The notes under the pieces were generated by a model. That model was not told the origin of the DNA. It saw only the letters and a program-made list of their open reading frames with translations, and did not search any database. From assembly GCA_023055505.1 (NCBI GenBank), contig JALIRH010000002.1:25798437-25862436 (forward strand): DNA of 64,000 bases. Direction: 5' to 3'. The DNA comes from Callipepla californica brunnescens. Taxonomy: Eukaryota > Chordata > Aves > Galliformes > Odontophoridae. Position numbers and translations under genes: made by a program. Below, piece by piece: positions 36,635 to 48,849 of the stretch (position 1 is the first letter of the stretch; the number at the start of each line of letters is the position of its first letter).

Positions 36635-36670
36635 CCTACCTACCTACCTACCTACCTACCTACCTACCTA
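36585..36670 (+). repeat. compound tetranucleotide microsatellite (TATC)n(TACC)n
   Basis: About 12 TATC units (36585-36632) pass directly into about 9 TACC units (36633-36668), preceded by an interrupted TATT unit. The T-to-C shift implies a point change that was then copied by slippage. The locus is probably polymorphic. Confidence 0.97.
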
Positions 36671-36837
36671 TCACCTCTCTTCTGGTTCTGGCCTCCAAAA
36701 AAACAGGCAGGCTTGAGGGAATGTAGTGACCACCACAACAAAAAGTGCCTTTTGAAGAATCATAATCTCCTTCACCTTGGGTGAGATGTTTAATGAAACT
36801 ATGGTAGATGACTGTGAAATTGAAAAAAAAAAAATTC

Positions 36838-36990
36838 AAGGCAATTCGAGGCAAGGCTGGATGTGACTCTGGGCAGCCTGCTCTGATGGTTGGTGACTGT
36901 CCATGGCAGGGGGGTTGAAACTCAATGATCTTTGAGGTCCTTTTCAACCCAGGCCATTCTATCAATCTATGATTCTATGATTCTAAATCA
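36838..36990 (+). mobile_element. CR1 LINE 3' end
   Basis: 'caaggctggatgtgactctgggcagcctgctctg' followed by a deleted middle, 'atgatctttgaggtccttttcaacccaggccattctat' and the terminal 'ctatgattctatgattct'. The typical octamer repeat is preserved. Confidence 0.93.
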
Positions 36991-38117
36991 TTCAACTTAA
37001 CTTGGTAGTGCCTGCAAGTGGAAAAGGTAATTTAAATTTGACAAACACACATCTTCTGAAGACCTGGTAGTGAAAAATAGCTAGTGCTCGCTTTGAAACA
37101 AGATGCAGAGAATTTCTATCCTATTTTATTAATTTCACTCACTCAGGTAGTTTATGCTGCTTATATTTTGGATTTTTCCAGTTTCAGCTTTCAGACACAG
37201 GTCATTATTCTGCCTTAATATGAGAAGAAATTTCAAATATAGTAGTACCTTTTCTGTGGATCTGCAGCGAAAGCAAGATGATTATACTGTGTTCAGCTTG
37301 GTTCTCAAGATTTCTTTCTATACACAATTCAACATATGCATGCCCTTCACTGACAGACACCTTTTCATCCCCTCAGAAAACCTCTGCAGCTGTTTAATGA
37401 TTCTGTACAAGACATGCAATGTATGTATACTATGCCACAGTATCAGTCACACAGTCACATTAAGATCAGAAGTAGGAGGAGAGTAAACGGATTACTTGGA
37501 ACAGATACCAGTTGGAAGTAAGAAAAATCAGGGGAGTTAAGGTGGCTACTTTTACCCTCTTCATTTGCAGATGCTGCTGACAAGGTGGCTGAGGACTAGG
37601 GTGCTGCTGGCCTTTCACCATGTTTCTCAAATACTTCAGCACCTTCCCAAAACTGTAAACATGATGTGCCATATTTAAAGCACCAATACAGGAACGTAGT
37701 TTAGTTATCATGATACCTGCTCTGTGCTGTCGTCTTAGGCAGATAACTGAGATCCAATGGCACAGGGCTGTAAGTGGCCTGAACTACTCACATTTGGAGG
37801 TGCCTCAGGCAGCAGACACAGCTTTCTTGTCTTGTTTTATTTGTTTCCTCATGAACTTTAGTGGCTGATTTTTGTGTGTAGAGTCATGCAACTAGAGATT
37901 AGGAATAATTTTACATCCATAATCCAGGGCATGAGGAAAAAAAATTGATTCTACCACCTTGGATTTAGTTCCTCAGAAGCAGCTTGAAGGTAGTATAGAA
38001 GATTTCTTATCATCCCAGACAAGAACCAACCATATTAATACTTTCTGCTGCAGAGGAACCAGAAGCACAACATGAATTCACACCTATTTTCAGAGTCTTT
38101 TTAGCAGAAGGAAAAAT
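36991..38117. other. intergenic, nothing recognised
   Basis: Unique AT-rich sequence between two CR1 copies, with only short chance open frames. Confidence 0.55.
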
Positions 38118-40078
38118 TGGCCTTCAAATGAGTAAAGCATCTAGTGAAAGCAAGGGTGTGTCACCTGGGAAGAATATAGGGATGCTGTCCAGACTTGCAG
38201 AAGTGGAATTAGGAAAGCCAAGACAGATGGAACTGCACCTGGCAAGGGATGTTAAAAACAATAAGAAGGGATTCTACAGGTCAGAAGAGACAGGTCAGAA
38301 GAGACAGGCCAAAGAGTGTTCCTCCTCTGCTAAATGGGAAAAGAGAACTGGCTGCAACAGATATGAGAAGATTGAGGTACTCAGTGAGTTCTTTGCTTCA
38401 GTCTTCACTGGCAGTCAGGATTCTCATATCTCTGAACATCACATCCCTGAACCTGAACATCGAGGTGGGAACTGAGGGAGCAAATTCCCCCTCAGTGTGA
38501 AGGCGGTCTGAGACCAACTCATGAGACTGAATATGTACAAGTCCATGGGGCTGGATGACATGCATCCCAGGGCCCTAAGAGAACTGGCTGATGTGGTTGT
38601 TGAGTCGCTCTTTATCACTTTTGAAAAGTCATGACTGTCAGGCTAAGTCCCTGGGGACTAGAAAAAAGGAAACATCACTTCCTTCCCAAGGGAGGAAGGA
38701 AAGCCCAGGGAACTATAGACTGGTGAACTTCATCTCTGTGCCTGGGATGATCATGGAACAGATCCTCCTGGAAGACATATTAAGGAATGAGCAGATGGTC
38801 AGAGATATCCAGCATGGTTTCACCAAGGAAGGGTTGTGCCTGACTAATGTGATGCCCTTCTGTGTTGGACTCATGGCACTGGTGGGCAAAGGGAAAGCAA
38901 CTAATGTCATCCACTTCTGAAAGGCCTTTGATTTGATCCCATACCACATCCTTAACTCTAAATTGGAGAGGTATGAATTTGAAGGGTGAATTATTTGTTA
39001 GATAAGGAATTGATTGGAAGATTGCAGCCAGACCATTGTAGTCAATGTCTCTATGTTCAGGTGTAGGCCAGTAATGAGCAGTGTCCCCCAGGGGTTCATC
39101 CTGGGACTCATACTTTTTAGCATCTCCATCAGTGACATAGCTGATGAGATGCATCCTCCGCAAGTTTACTGATGACACCAAGCTGAGTGGTGTGATTGAT
39201 ACAGCAGGAGGAAGGGATGCCATCCAGCGACCTTGATCAACTCAAAATGTGGAGCATTATGAACTTAATGAGGTTCAACGAAGAGAAGTTCAAGGTTTTG
39301 CACTTGGGTCAAGGCAATATCAGACACGGATACAAACTGAGAGCAGAACTCCTTGAGAGTAGCCATGATGAGAAAGCCTTAGGGGTCCTGGTTGATTTTT
39401 ATCTAAATGAACCAGCAGAGTGCACTTGCAGCCCAGAAGGCCAGTGGTATCTTGGGTTGCATCAGAAGAGGAGTGGCCAGGAGAGAGAGAGAGGTGATTG
39501 TCTCTATTTTCCCGTCATGAGGGCCCATCTGGAGTACTGCATTCAAGTCTGGGGCGCCCAACACAGGAAAGAAGTGGAGCTTTTGGAGAGAGTCTGGAGG
39601 AGGGCCATGAAGATTATTCAAGGGCAGGATCACCTCTCCTATGAAGACAGGCTGAAGGAGCTAGGCTTGTTCAACTTGGAAAATGTAAGGCTGCAGGGAG
39701 ACTTCATTGTGGCCTTCCAGTACTTAAAGGGGGTTTATAAACATGAGGGAAATCAGCTTTTTACACGGGTAGATGATGAGAGGACAAGGAGAAATGGTTT
39801 TAAACTAAAGGAAGGAAGATTTAGATTAGATATCAGGGGGAAGTTTTTTACTGAGAGAGTGGTGATGTGCTGGCACAAGCTACCCAGAGTGGCTGTGGAT
39901 GTTCCATCCCTGGAATTGTTAAGGCCAAGTTCTGTGTGGCTCTTGGCAGCCTGACCTAGTACTTGATCTATTGGCTAGTAACCTTGCCTGTGGCTGGAGG
40001 TTGGAACTGATGACCCTTCAGGTCCCTTCCAACCCAAGCCAACCTGTGATCCTATGATTTTAGGATTTTTAGTTTGCT
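38118..40078 (+). mobile_element. long 5'-truncated CR1 LINE with decayed reverse transcriptase
   Basis: This is the longest CR1 copy here, about 1.95 kb of ORF2 plus the 3' end. Fragments in order: a pre-RT stretch (38128-38475), RT motifs (NYRLVNFISVPGMIMEQILLE, then QHGFTKEGLCLTN, 38713-38860), a KAFDLIP block just past an in-frame TGA (about 38920), the catalytic FTDDTKLSG block (39162-39190), then a 252-codon open stretch (39196-39954) with HLEYCIQVWGAQ, SYEDRLKELGLFNLE and FRLDIRGKFFTERVV. It ends with 'gacccttcaggtcccttccaaccc' and 'gatcctatgatttt'. The endonuclease region is absent and stops or frameshifts separate the pieces, so it cannot be active. Confidence 0.95.
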
Positions 40079-41989
40079 AACATTATCTAGTGGATATGTG
40101 ATTAAATAAGTTGGGATTAAACAGATAAAAGCAATTAGTAGAAAAAAATTATATTAATTTTGCACAGCTCTGTCAATTAGACAGGGGAAATAAATTACTA
40201 ATAACCAAGTTCACATTTAGTATATTGTTTTATTACCTGGCATCAGGAAAATTCAGCCAATGATTTATGCACTGCAACACTTACCTTTGCATTATCAACT
40301 GTGCAATCAACCAGTCGAATTTAACTCCACTGAGCTGACTCCAACTTAGCACCACACAGGCTGCCATGAAGAAAATCAGCTCCATCCCAGTCTGACCCAG
40401 TAAATCATACACTGGTCATATAGAATGCTAGTACATCTCATGGAAGAAGTTAGGTACCTGTGAAAAAAAATCCAAAGTATTAAACCTCCTACTCTCAGAA
40501 AAGGAAGAGGCATCAGGATTTCTTCAGTTTTGAAAGCTATTTTCCCCTCTACAGAAGAAATTTGTCAACTTTCATTAAGAAATAAATACTAATTTTAAAG
40601 GCATCATCCCTCTTTGTTTCCAAAAAGGGAACCAAACAGCAGGTGGAGATTTAAACCAGGACTAATCCCGCTTCTTCTTTCCATCTTGGCATTAACTACC
40701 TTGGTAGCTAATGAAGGTGGCTTCAGTGGACTATGACTGTGCTATGTCTTCCCATTTCAAAAGCCTATCTTCCTCAACAGAGAAATGTGAATTGTTGGGT
40801 ATTTTCTCCTTGATGTTAATCTTAAACATCGTTCTGAAAGTAAGGTCACTTGGAATCAATTTTTAAGTCCTTGCATACTGTATTTCATCATCTGTACTCC
40901 AGTAGAAGTACTTCTCTTTCTTCATATCAAAGTTTTCAAGTCCAAGCAGTATAATTAATTCTTTCACCTGTTCAAAGAAACTTTAGCTGACTTAGCATAA
41001 TTTCTCAGCACCAGGGAATGAATATGCGGAAAACCAAAAAATAGGGTCAGTAGTTCTGTAACAGGCTCGCAGAATACTGAAGTAAGGATATGTCAGGCTA
41101 CAGGCTCATGTCTTTAGAGACAGATAACTGAAGAGGTATGGAAGGTGACACATCTTTTACAACACTCAGCAAACACTCATTTGTTCATCTCTGAAAGCAT
41201 TATAACATATCAGTATATATTTAGTTACAAGCAAATGTTTATGGACTAAACATATCATAGTCTTAAGTGGAAATTGCATGAACAGTAGTACAACACAACC
41301 AGTACAAATAAGCCCAAGCCCATTTCTGTACAGCAGGATTGAGGTAGATGTTTGTGAAAAAAAACCAACAAAAAAACAGATGCTGACTTAGACTCTGATC
41401 CTCGGGAATCATTCTTAGCAGTCGTTCCCATCTTCTGCTCTTGATGCTGATGGCTGTGTTCATGCCATGCTTATAAGCAAAGAAAGAATTGAAGACACAA
41501 CATTTGGGGGGGTTTCACACAGGAGTTTTGTAAACACCAAGAAGGCAACAGTCACACCTTAGTGGTGGCCAAGTGGTTTGAAGCATCAATAAGCCAGACA
41601 GTAAACTGAAAATGAGAAAGGGATTTTCAAATATTTTGCTATAATTCCAGCAAAATGGAGTTGGCTTCCCAGCAGTTCACATAAAACAACAAAACTAGCA
41701 CAGAAGGTACTATTACAACAGTGATAAGTACAACGAAGCTATATCAGATCATAAAAGCAGTCGTGTTCAGCTTTGGTGATTTGGCAACGAGACTAAAATG
41801 CTACAAGAGAATGAGGAAATCATTCCTGGGGGAGAATTAGTCCGATAAAAAACAGAGGGTTTATCCTCATGTCATGCTCTTTTCCATCAGTCCTTGAATG
41901 AGATCTCCCATGAACATGGCACTGGCAACTCCCCCAGGCCCAGTGGGTAAAGAGCTCCTAAGGTGGCATAAATTGCTGTGTTACAGTGG
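40079..41989. other. intergenic, nothing recognised
   Basis: Unique AT-rich sequence with no repeat, gene or clear motif. Confidence 0.55.
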
Positions 41990-42078
41990 CAACACTGCCT
42001 ATAGCAGGGATTTGGAGCTATGTGATCTTTAGATTCCCTCCCAGCCCAAGCCATTGTGTAACTATGATTCTGTGGTAC
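41990..42078 (+). mobile_element. CR1 LINE 3' end fragment
   Basis: 'ggagctatgtgatctttagattccctcccagcccaagccattgtgtaactatgattctgtg' is a diverged CR1 terminus on the + strand. Upstream CR1 sequence is not recognisable. Confidence 0.75.
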
Positions 42079-45000
42079 CCTCACCATGGAGCAAACACTC
42101 CACCATGAATTTACAACAGCTTTCACTATGAGAAATGGCAGAACTTGGCATAGCTTAAGGGAATAGAGGGGCTCTTGAGTGAATGAAGCTCATGCTGTAG
42201 GGAAAGCCAGGCAACAAAGCTTCTGCAAATGACTCTGTGTACTTCAGGCCTGCAGCAAGCAACTCAGAAGGACACTGCAGCTTTACTTTCAAAACAGTCT
42301 GAAAGCTGGCAGATAACAGCAATAGGCAACTCCTGCACTGTACTTCATGAAGCAATGCCACACTGTCATTACAACAGCTGCTAACAGAAATACAAATAGA
42401 TAATGTAGGACAGAGCTTCCAGGTCTTTTTCTATCCTTGACACCTTTGTTGACACCTGGAAGCAGCTTTACTAGTTACGATCTGAAGCAGTAACTTTGTT
42501 GAGGAGTTTGGGAAGATGCTGTGGTAATTTGAATCCATGTTTAATACACAGGGAAAGGAAATCAATGAAACTGCTGCCAGTACTGAGAAGATCTCAATTA
42601 TTTTCGTCTAAGTGTTTCTACTAGAGACCCCAGCTTGGCATGTCTCACAGCTGTGATGAGATCTTCAGTAGGGAAAAAGTTGAAGACATTTTTGGACTGC
42701 TGGAACCCTTTCAGGGATCAGTGAGGCATCACTACAGCACTACAAATTTTTGACATCTATGTATGCCCACACTAAAGCTCAGCTAAGGTTAGAGACCCAA
42801 GCACCAAGAGGCACAGGGATGCACTCTGTCCACACCTGGTGAGGCTGCAGTGGCACAGCTCCAGCCTCCCTGTGTCAGCTACCCTGTGCCTCCAGCTTCT
42901 CCACAGCATCCTGAGTGAGAAGTTGCTTTACTACCTGAGATAAAGCAGTGCATCTATAGGCACTCCTTGAGAGAAGCTTTACTGCCAAACTTGAACACGG
43001 TCGATATTGTTAACACTGACCAGTAGGAGATCAAACTATTTGGTTGTGCTGGTGATGCTGAAGAGGAGGCTGTGAGGCCACCAGACGAGGCCAGGACCCG
43101 ATCTGCAGAGCAGCCCTTTTCCTCCCCTCCAGTTCCCAGCGCCCGGGGGCAGCACTGAACTGCAGAGTGCTGCAGGCTGTGTGGAAGCTGCCAGCCTCCA
43201 TCCACCTCGCTCCTGCACACACGGCTTCATTCAGCAAGCCTGCGTCTCTGATTTCAGCGAGGCTGTGTCTCTGAAGCCAGAGCATCTCATCCTTGGGGGT
43301 TTTCCTTTCTTTTATGTGGAGTAAAGGGTCTTTGGGTGCAAGCCCAGTACATCTGTAACAACAGAGAGCTTTCTAGCAAAAGAGCTGAGCTGCCAGGCTA
43401 CAGCACTGCTGGCAAGACACTATGACATGAAGAGTGAGGAGATGCAGAAACAAGGACAGAAAAATGCATATATTTACCCAAAGCACAGGTCCAGCAAAGG
43501 TTAAATGATTTGTAGAGTGCCTTTTTAGTCTTGTTGAAATAGCATTTCTTACACTTCGTTCTTCAGCTTTCTTAGAAGCAAAATTCTGGGAAGGTTCTTG
43601 CTTCAGAGAAGGTCAGCTGTCACAAGAGAATGCCAGACACTGAGAGGAATACTTTAAGCTTACAAGATATTGCATATTACCAAAATGCATTAGTCCATCG
43701 TCTTTATGTCAGCATTCCATTTTAGTTTACTTAGAAATATCAAGCAAGAAAAGAGGAAAAAAAATAAAGAATTCTAAATGCAAAATTTCTACTTCATCAT
43801 AACACTGAAAGGTATGTCCACAGTAACTATATTCATATTGAGGACTAGCCACTCAGGAAAAAGACAGAGCTCACTAGGGTTAATATAAACAATAATACAT
43901 CAATATAAACAGTAATACATTTTCTCACTGATATTTTGCTTATGCAATGTTACTGTCAAAGCACCAAAAGAGACTCTAGCTGTCCTGTAGTTCTTTCTGA
44001 GAAACTTTGAGACTTTACAATAGCAGACACATTTTATTCTCTGTACACGTTTTCTGTTGAGAATGTCAGTTTGTGTGGGAAGAATTGTGAAGATCTGAAG
44101 GAATTTTCTCTAGGAGCCAATAGACCTCAGCTCTTCATCAGCTTGTAGGGAAAGAATGCGGCCTTGCTTGATTTCTGAGAGGAAAAAGCAATTAGTGAGG
44201 AGACAGTTGCAGTCACCTTGGTTTTACTTACCTAACTTGAGCCAGGACCTCTGAAGGCTTGAGATTTGACATGTGTGACTTGAGAGAATCTATGGAAATA
44301 AGACCCAAGCCTGGCTTTTCACAGGCAGTGTCATTTGAAGCTCGATAACAAGGCAGAAATGTAAACAAACTTGGCCAGCTTGAAGTAGATATAACCAACG
44401 GCCGTATCACTTTAATCAGGTGGATGCATCGAGAGATGGTTTCAGCTGGATGATCTGGGATAATTCAGAAAAGTATCTCTATGGAACTACTGCAAAGCTA
44501 TTTTTCAGAATGGAATTAGAAAATTTAGAGAAAATTTTATAATAAATAAGAATGTAATATATAGATATGTGTACATATATATGTATATATCATTTATTTA
44601 TTTTTGGAAGAACAGGTAAGATTTATTTGTTGTAAGGCAAGTCCAGGGAAATTACATCTACAGACAAAAGCAGAGTGGGAGTCAGATAAAGGCCAGCTGT
44701 CATGACAGTCTCTCAAGAAGAAACACCTTGATGTTAGATTTGAGGTTTCTACAGTGTAAGAAAAATACTGGAAGAATTTAAGTATCAGAAATTTTGAACT
44801 CCCTTAGATTTGTTTGTTAGATAAATGAAGTCAGTAGGTACTTAAAAACATGAAACATCTACAGCTTACACAGTAGTCAGAAAAGCAGGATCTTCATATA
44901 AATCTTTGAAAGTTACTGAGTTAGACATCATCAGTCTCACTATAGCATTTGCTGAATATAGCATAGTTGAGGTAGAACTTGGGCATTCGTATACTCTTAC

Positions 45001-45221
45001 ACAGAAGTACCCGTGTTAATTTCTGGAAGTGTATCACCTGCCAGTAACATCTAGAATTCCTTCATCCCTTCTCAATATGAGGGAAAAAATATCAAAACAA
45101 ACCCAAACCAACCTGTTCTGCAATTATTCCAATCTCTCTACTTTTCTGATATTCCTTTTGCTTCACTCTCTGCAATTCACATCACTGACTGATGAGTCCA
45201 TACTACTAATTGTCTTGCTCC
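42079..45221. other. intergenic with a small CpG-richer patch
   Basis: Unique sequence. Between about 43075 and 43265 there are roughly eight CpGs and higher GC content than the flanks, with three overlapping short open frames on the - strand and no recognisable protein. An imperfect duplicated AT-rich 20-mer lies at 43882-43921, and an alternating AT tract at 44558-44592. Confidence 0.5.
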
Positions 45222-45500
45222 AGGAATGAGGAAACACATGTCAGAACGATGTATGATGTAAGGAAGAAATCTTTAGATGTGAGGAAAAGGTCTTTTTCCG
45301 TGAGGATGATGAAGCATGGGAACAGGCTACCTAGTGATGTGGTGGATACTCCATCCCTGGACACTTTCAAGGTGAGGCTGGATAAGGCCCTGAGCGACTT
45401 GATCAAGCTGTGGTGCCCCAGTTCATTGCAGAGGAGTCAGACTAGATGGCCCGAGATCCCTCCCAACTCTAAGCATTCTATGATTCTATGATTCTTTGAG
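45222..45500 (+). mobile_element. CR1 LINE 3' end
   Basis: Plus-strand CR1 3' end encoding NRLPSDVVDTPSLDTFKVRLDKALSDLIKLW, then 'agtcagactagatggcccgagatccctcccaactctaagcattctatgattctatgattct'. The C-terminal ORF2 fragment stays open and the terminal octamers are intact, so it is among the better preserved copies. Confidence 0.95.
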
Positions 45501-47474
45501 GAATCTTTTGTACTAGTGGGGACAGCTCTGCTGAGCAGAGGAGAATGGACCTGCTTCTGTCTCCTGCTAGTAGCCATAATTCTGATTTGCTTTCTCATGT
45601 TTTCACATCTGAGAGTAAGCTGTACTTTCACTTTGACATATCCATGCAAATCTGAAGTACCATGAAAGTTTTGGCACAGTTCTCCGTCAAAAGCTGCCCA
45701 AAGTGACAGATCTGCTGAAAAAAAGCATCTTCCTTCCCATATACTCTAGTGGAAGTGACATCATTCCCCCTGTACTTTTGAAAGAAACAGAGGGAGCTTA
45801 CTACAGTGCTCATTTTTGTAAAAAGCTGTTTATCTCAAGTAGATGTGCACAGCTGGTCTGACTCACAGCCCAGCATCACTACCTTCCTGCCCACTACTCT
45901 CCCCTGCATGGCTGCCTCTTTGCCGTTCCACTTCTGCACATCTTGTGTCAGGAGCCATCCTCAAAGATGCACCAAGCACCCCAAAATCGTGTCATGGGCA
46001 GTATGCCATCACTGTTTGCAGGCTTCAGCTACATCAGTTCATATCACAGTTAGGAGACAGAGCTCCCCTTGTGATGAGTCTATTTCCTTATGATGATGGG
46101 TCCTTTCCAGCATCCTTTCTTTACTTTACCTCTCACCTTCTCCATTTTCTTTTTTTTTTCTTCCTATTTTGCAGGAAATTTCTATACTTTTAAAGATTTT
46201 CTTGCTTTTGGTAGTATTAGATCTCATCAGTGCTGCCCAGCTCTTGCTGGCGTGGTTTCTACAACTGACACAGTTCCCAGATTTGCCCAACTTTTTGGGC
46301 TCAAAATTATCACCAGTTTCTCTATAACTGTTAAGTATTCTTTTACCAGCAGGGTTGTATTACATGAAGCCTTTTCTCCAGTGAGCAGGCAGGATCTCTA
46401 TTAGATGGCATCAATACCAATAAGCTTATTTCTTGTCATAGAAGTCTCTTTCAAGGCAGAAGAGACCATGGACAGGATAGTTCCCAAGTGAGAGCCCATG
46501 AGCCTGTTCTGAAGTGAATGAGTGGCCCACAAACTGGTTTTCTGTGTGCGTTTTTGAGTCATCTTGTTTGTAAGACAACTACAAATAGCTCAGACTCACT
46601 TCAAGTAGGTGCAAGCAATTGAATGCCTCGGGTGAGTGAGCTTGTCTGCTCAAAAGTGATTTACATGGAACAAGTGCTTCAGCTCTCCCAAAAATCATTT
46701 TCCAGCAGAAGATTTGCAGACAGCTGTTAGCACTGAAGGAAAGCCAATGCCCGCTTTCAGGCTATGGTTTTGAATATAAAAGCCCTATTTCCCCTCCAAA
46801 GAAGTGAATGCTGATTGTAGTAACTCACACCATTCCCAGAAGGCAAGAAAAGTGAGTGCAGGAACTGAGTTCATCATGTTTACATCCTTTCTTTTAGAGC
46901 CACAGCAGCATTTCTCACCTAATACTTCAAAGTACTTATCTTTTTACAGGATTCGAGTTTTCAGGTTTCTACAGGCATGTCACACATAATGTAGTGTTTC
47001 TCAGTCCAGTAATCCTAAGTAATAAAAAGACACAATCTTCAGGTCCTTCAGAGTTTCCTCTTAAAGAGAATCTGAGCATGTGATATTCTGAGAAAGCCAA
47101 TCAGGAGAGCAATTGAGGACCTCTATAATTAGAATATTATTTTGTTTGTTTTGGGCTTAACCCAAAGTCAATAAATATGCAGAGGCTCAAAAAAGTACAA
47201 ACTTCAGATTTGGATATTCTCGGGGGAAAAAAGTTAAAAAATCTTTTTTTGTTGTTTTTCTCACGCGGAGCCTGCAATCTAAAAGGGACAAAAGGTAACT
47301 AAGCATATATGTACAGACATATTCAGTTCGTGCTGCGATGAAATGAGATTGAACTGGCTGGGGAAAAGCTCAGCAGCAAAGGCCCTTGAGGTGGCAACAG
47401 AAAGGCCATGGGTGCTGACAGTGTAACGCCTATGGAATGTGACAGACTAGTTGGAGCCAGGGATGAAAGACTAT

Positions 47475-47670
47475 GGATAGGAGTTAAAGAAGAGCATTTC
47501 AGACTGGAGATAAGAGACTTTTTCCCTAGGGACACAGTGCTGGGCAGGGAGCAAGTTTCCCACAAGGCTGTGCAACTCCATTCTTGGAGTTGTCCATGTT
47601 TCCCTAGAGGATGCAGCCCTGGGCAGCCAGGTGTGAGCTGGCCCTGCCCAAGGCTGCACCATCCCGTCTG
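47475..47670 (+). mobile_element. possible degenerate CR1 3' fragment
   Basis: 'gaagagcatttcagactggagataagagactttttccc' and 'gcagccctgggcagcc' recall the CR1 ORF2 end (FRLDIR..FF) and the 'ggctctgggcagcctg' block. Divergence is high and there is no terminal repeat. Confidence 0.4.
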
Positions 47671-47951
47671 AACTTTCCTATAATCTTACAAAACCATACA
47701 AATAGTTTTTATATAACATTTTTACTTTTAAAGTCTGCAAATATCAAAATGCATGGACCGACATACTTGTTCCAGTGATCAGAAAAGTATTTCTATTGAG
47801 GAAATCCACCTGAAGAAGAAAGCATGGGATGGAATGCGTGTGTTTTGTTCTGACAGTGTAATAGCATGTTACAGCCAGAAGGAATGTCTAGTAAATTGTT
47901 TGCTTACTGGCTCAGTTTTTTTGTGATCTGAGCTAAGATAGCATTTGAGAA

Positions 47952-48002
47952 TTGATCAGGGTGGACTGATCAATATACAGGCCTACACGCTAGGCCTGTA
48001 TA
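47952..48002. repeat. two abutting perfect inverted repeats
   Basis: First, TTGATCAG-ggtgga-CTGATCAA (47952-47973, 8-base arms, 6-base loop). Directly adjoining it, TATACAGGCCTA-cacgc-TAGGCCTGTATA (47974-48002, 12-base arms, 5-base loop). Both are perfect and no base separates them. They lie about 850 bases upstream of the FABP4 start codon in non-repetitive sequence. Function is unknown. Confidence 0.85.
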
Positions 48003-48723
48003 CACTTTGTCTCAAGCAGATAATTACATAAACAGTGCAAACAGAAAGAAAATGACAAATCCCAGTGACCTTCAATGGACTGCTACCAGAACCTAGATTT
48101 TTGCAATAAGTGGTCATAATGCTAGTCACTGGGACATAGGTCTCTAGAGGGAATACAAATAAAAGTGAGACAAGTCATCAGCTGTGTTACTTTGAGTTTC
48201 ATAGAGCCCTATATCTCCACTCTATCTCACGAAAGCTGAATACAGGCCTACTGGATCTCAGTCCTCAGACAAAGAAGCAGCATATGCCCTTCTCCAGCCA
48301 CCAGCACTCCCACTTTCTCTCCCCAGATCCACTTCTTCCACTCTAGTTCTGTACCCCTTTGTAGAAAATCCCTAACTGTAGTTGTGCAAAAAGAAAATTA
48401 AATGATCCCAACAAGTCTTTTAGATCCTGCAGTCTAGGAATTTAGCTGTGTTCATACAATATGGAGAACTGAAATGAAAGAAAAAGAATATGGGAGAGAA
48501 CATATCCTTTGGGGATTTAACCTAACTTTTTATTCTCAAAGAAAATAAGATTTAAATATTTGCCTTAATGGTATATTGTTTCCTTCAATTATAAAAATAA
48601 TTAAACAAAAAAATGACGGTGATCTTTGTACTAGTAAAGGCACATGAATAATAACACTGTGACCTACTGGCAAAGGAGGGGTAAGGGAGGAAGGAAAACA
48701 TTGGGCACTAGGACTCCTTCTTT

Positions 48724-48767
48724 ATTGGTCATCCTAGGACATCATGTGGCCAAGGCTCCTTTTTAAA
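48724..48767 (+). promoter_or_regulatory. FABP4: FABP4 core promoter (ATTGG and TTTAAA)
   Basis: An inverted CCAAT box (ATTGG, 48724-48728) lies 38 bases before a TATA-like TTTAAA (48762-48767), which is 88 bases upstream of the ATG. This would put the start site near 48790-48800 and the 5' UTR at about 50-60 bases. PMP2 has the same pair with nearly the same spacing. Confidence 0.65.
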
Positions 48768-48849
48768 GCCCATCTCTTGGAGCTTGTACTATCCTCCCGG
48801 CTTGTATTTCTGCTTGATCCTGTGAAAGACTGCTACCTGGCCTGACAAA

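Larger units (their letters stand above)
31811..36837. other. intergenic, no gene recognised
   Basis: About 5 kb of unique AT-rich sequence with a 23-base direct duplication (35465-35510), an AT-rich patch (36097-36180) and the compound microsatellite at 36585-36670. The longest open frame, 35517-35978, is 153 residues and resembles no known family. No FABP exon is present. Confidence 0.55.
45501..48720. other. intergenic upstream of FABP4
   Basis: Mostly unique AT-rich sequence containing a doubtful CR1-like stretch (47475-47670) and the pair of abutting inverted repeats (47952-48002). I searched by eye for a DR1-type PPAR element and saw no good match. Confidence 0.5.

Noticed and set aside
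36476..36784. Open frame with SIYL and PTYL repeats
   Set aside because: It is the translation of the TATC/TACC microsatellite.
47280..47300. DR1-like PPAR element 'agggacaaaaggtaa' upstream of FABP4
   Set aside because: Half-sites are poor and the spacing is three rather than one base.
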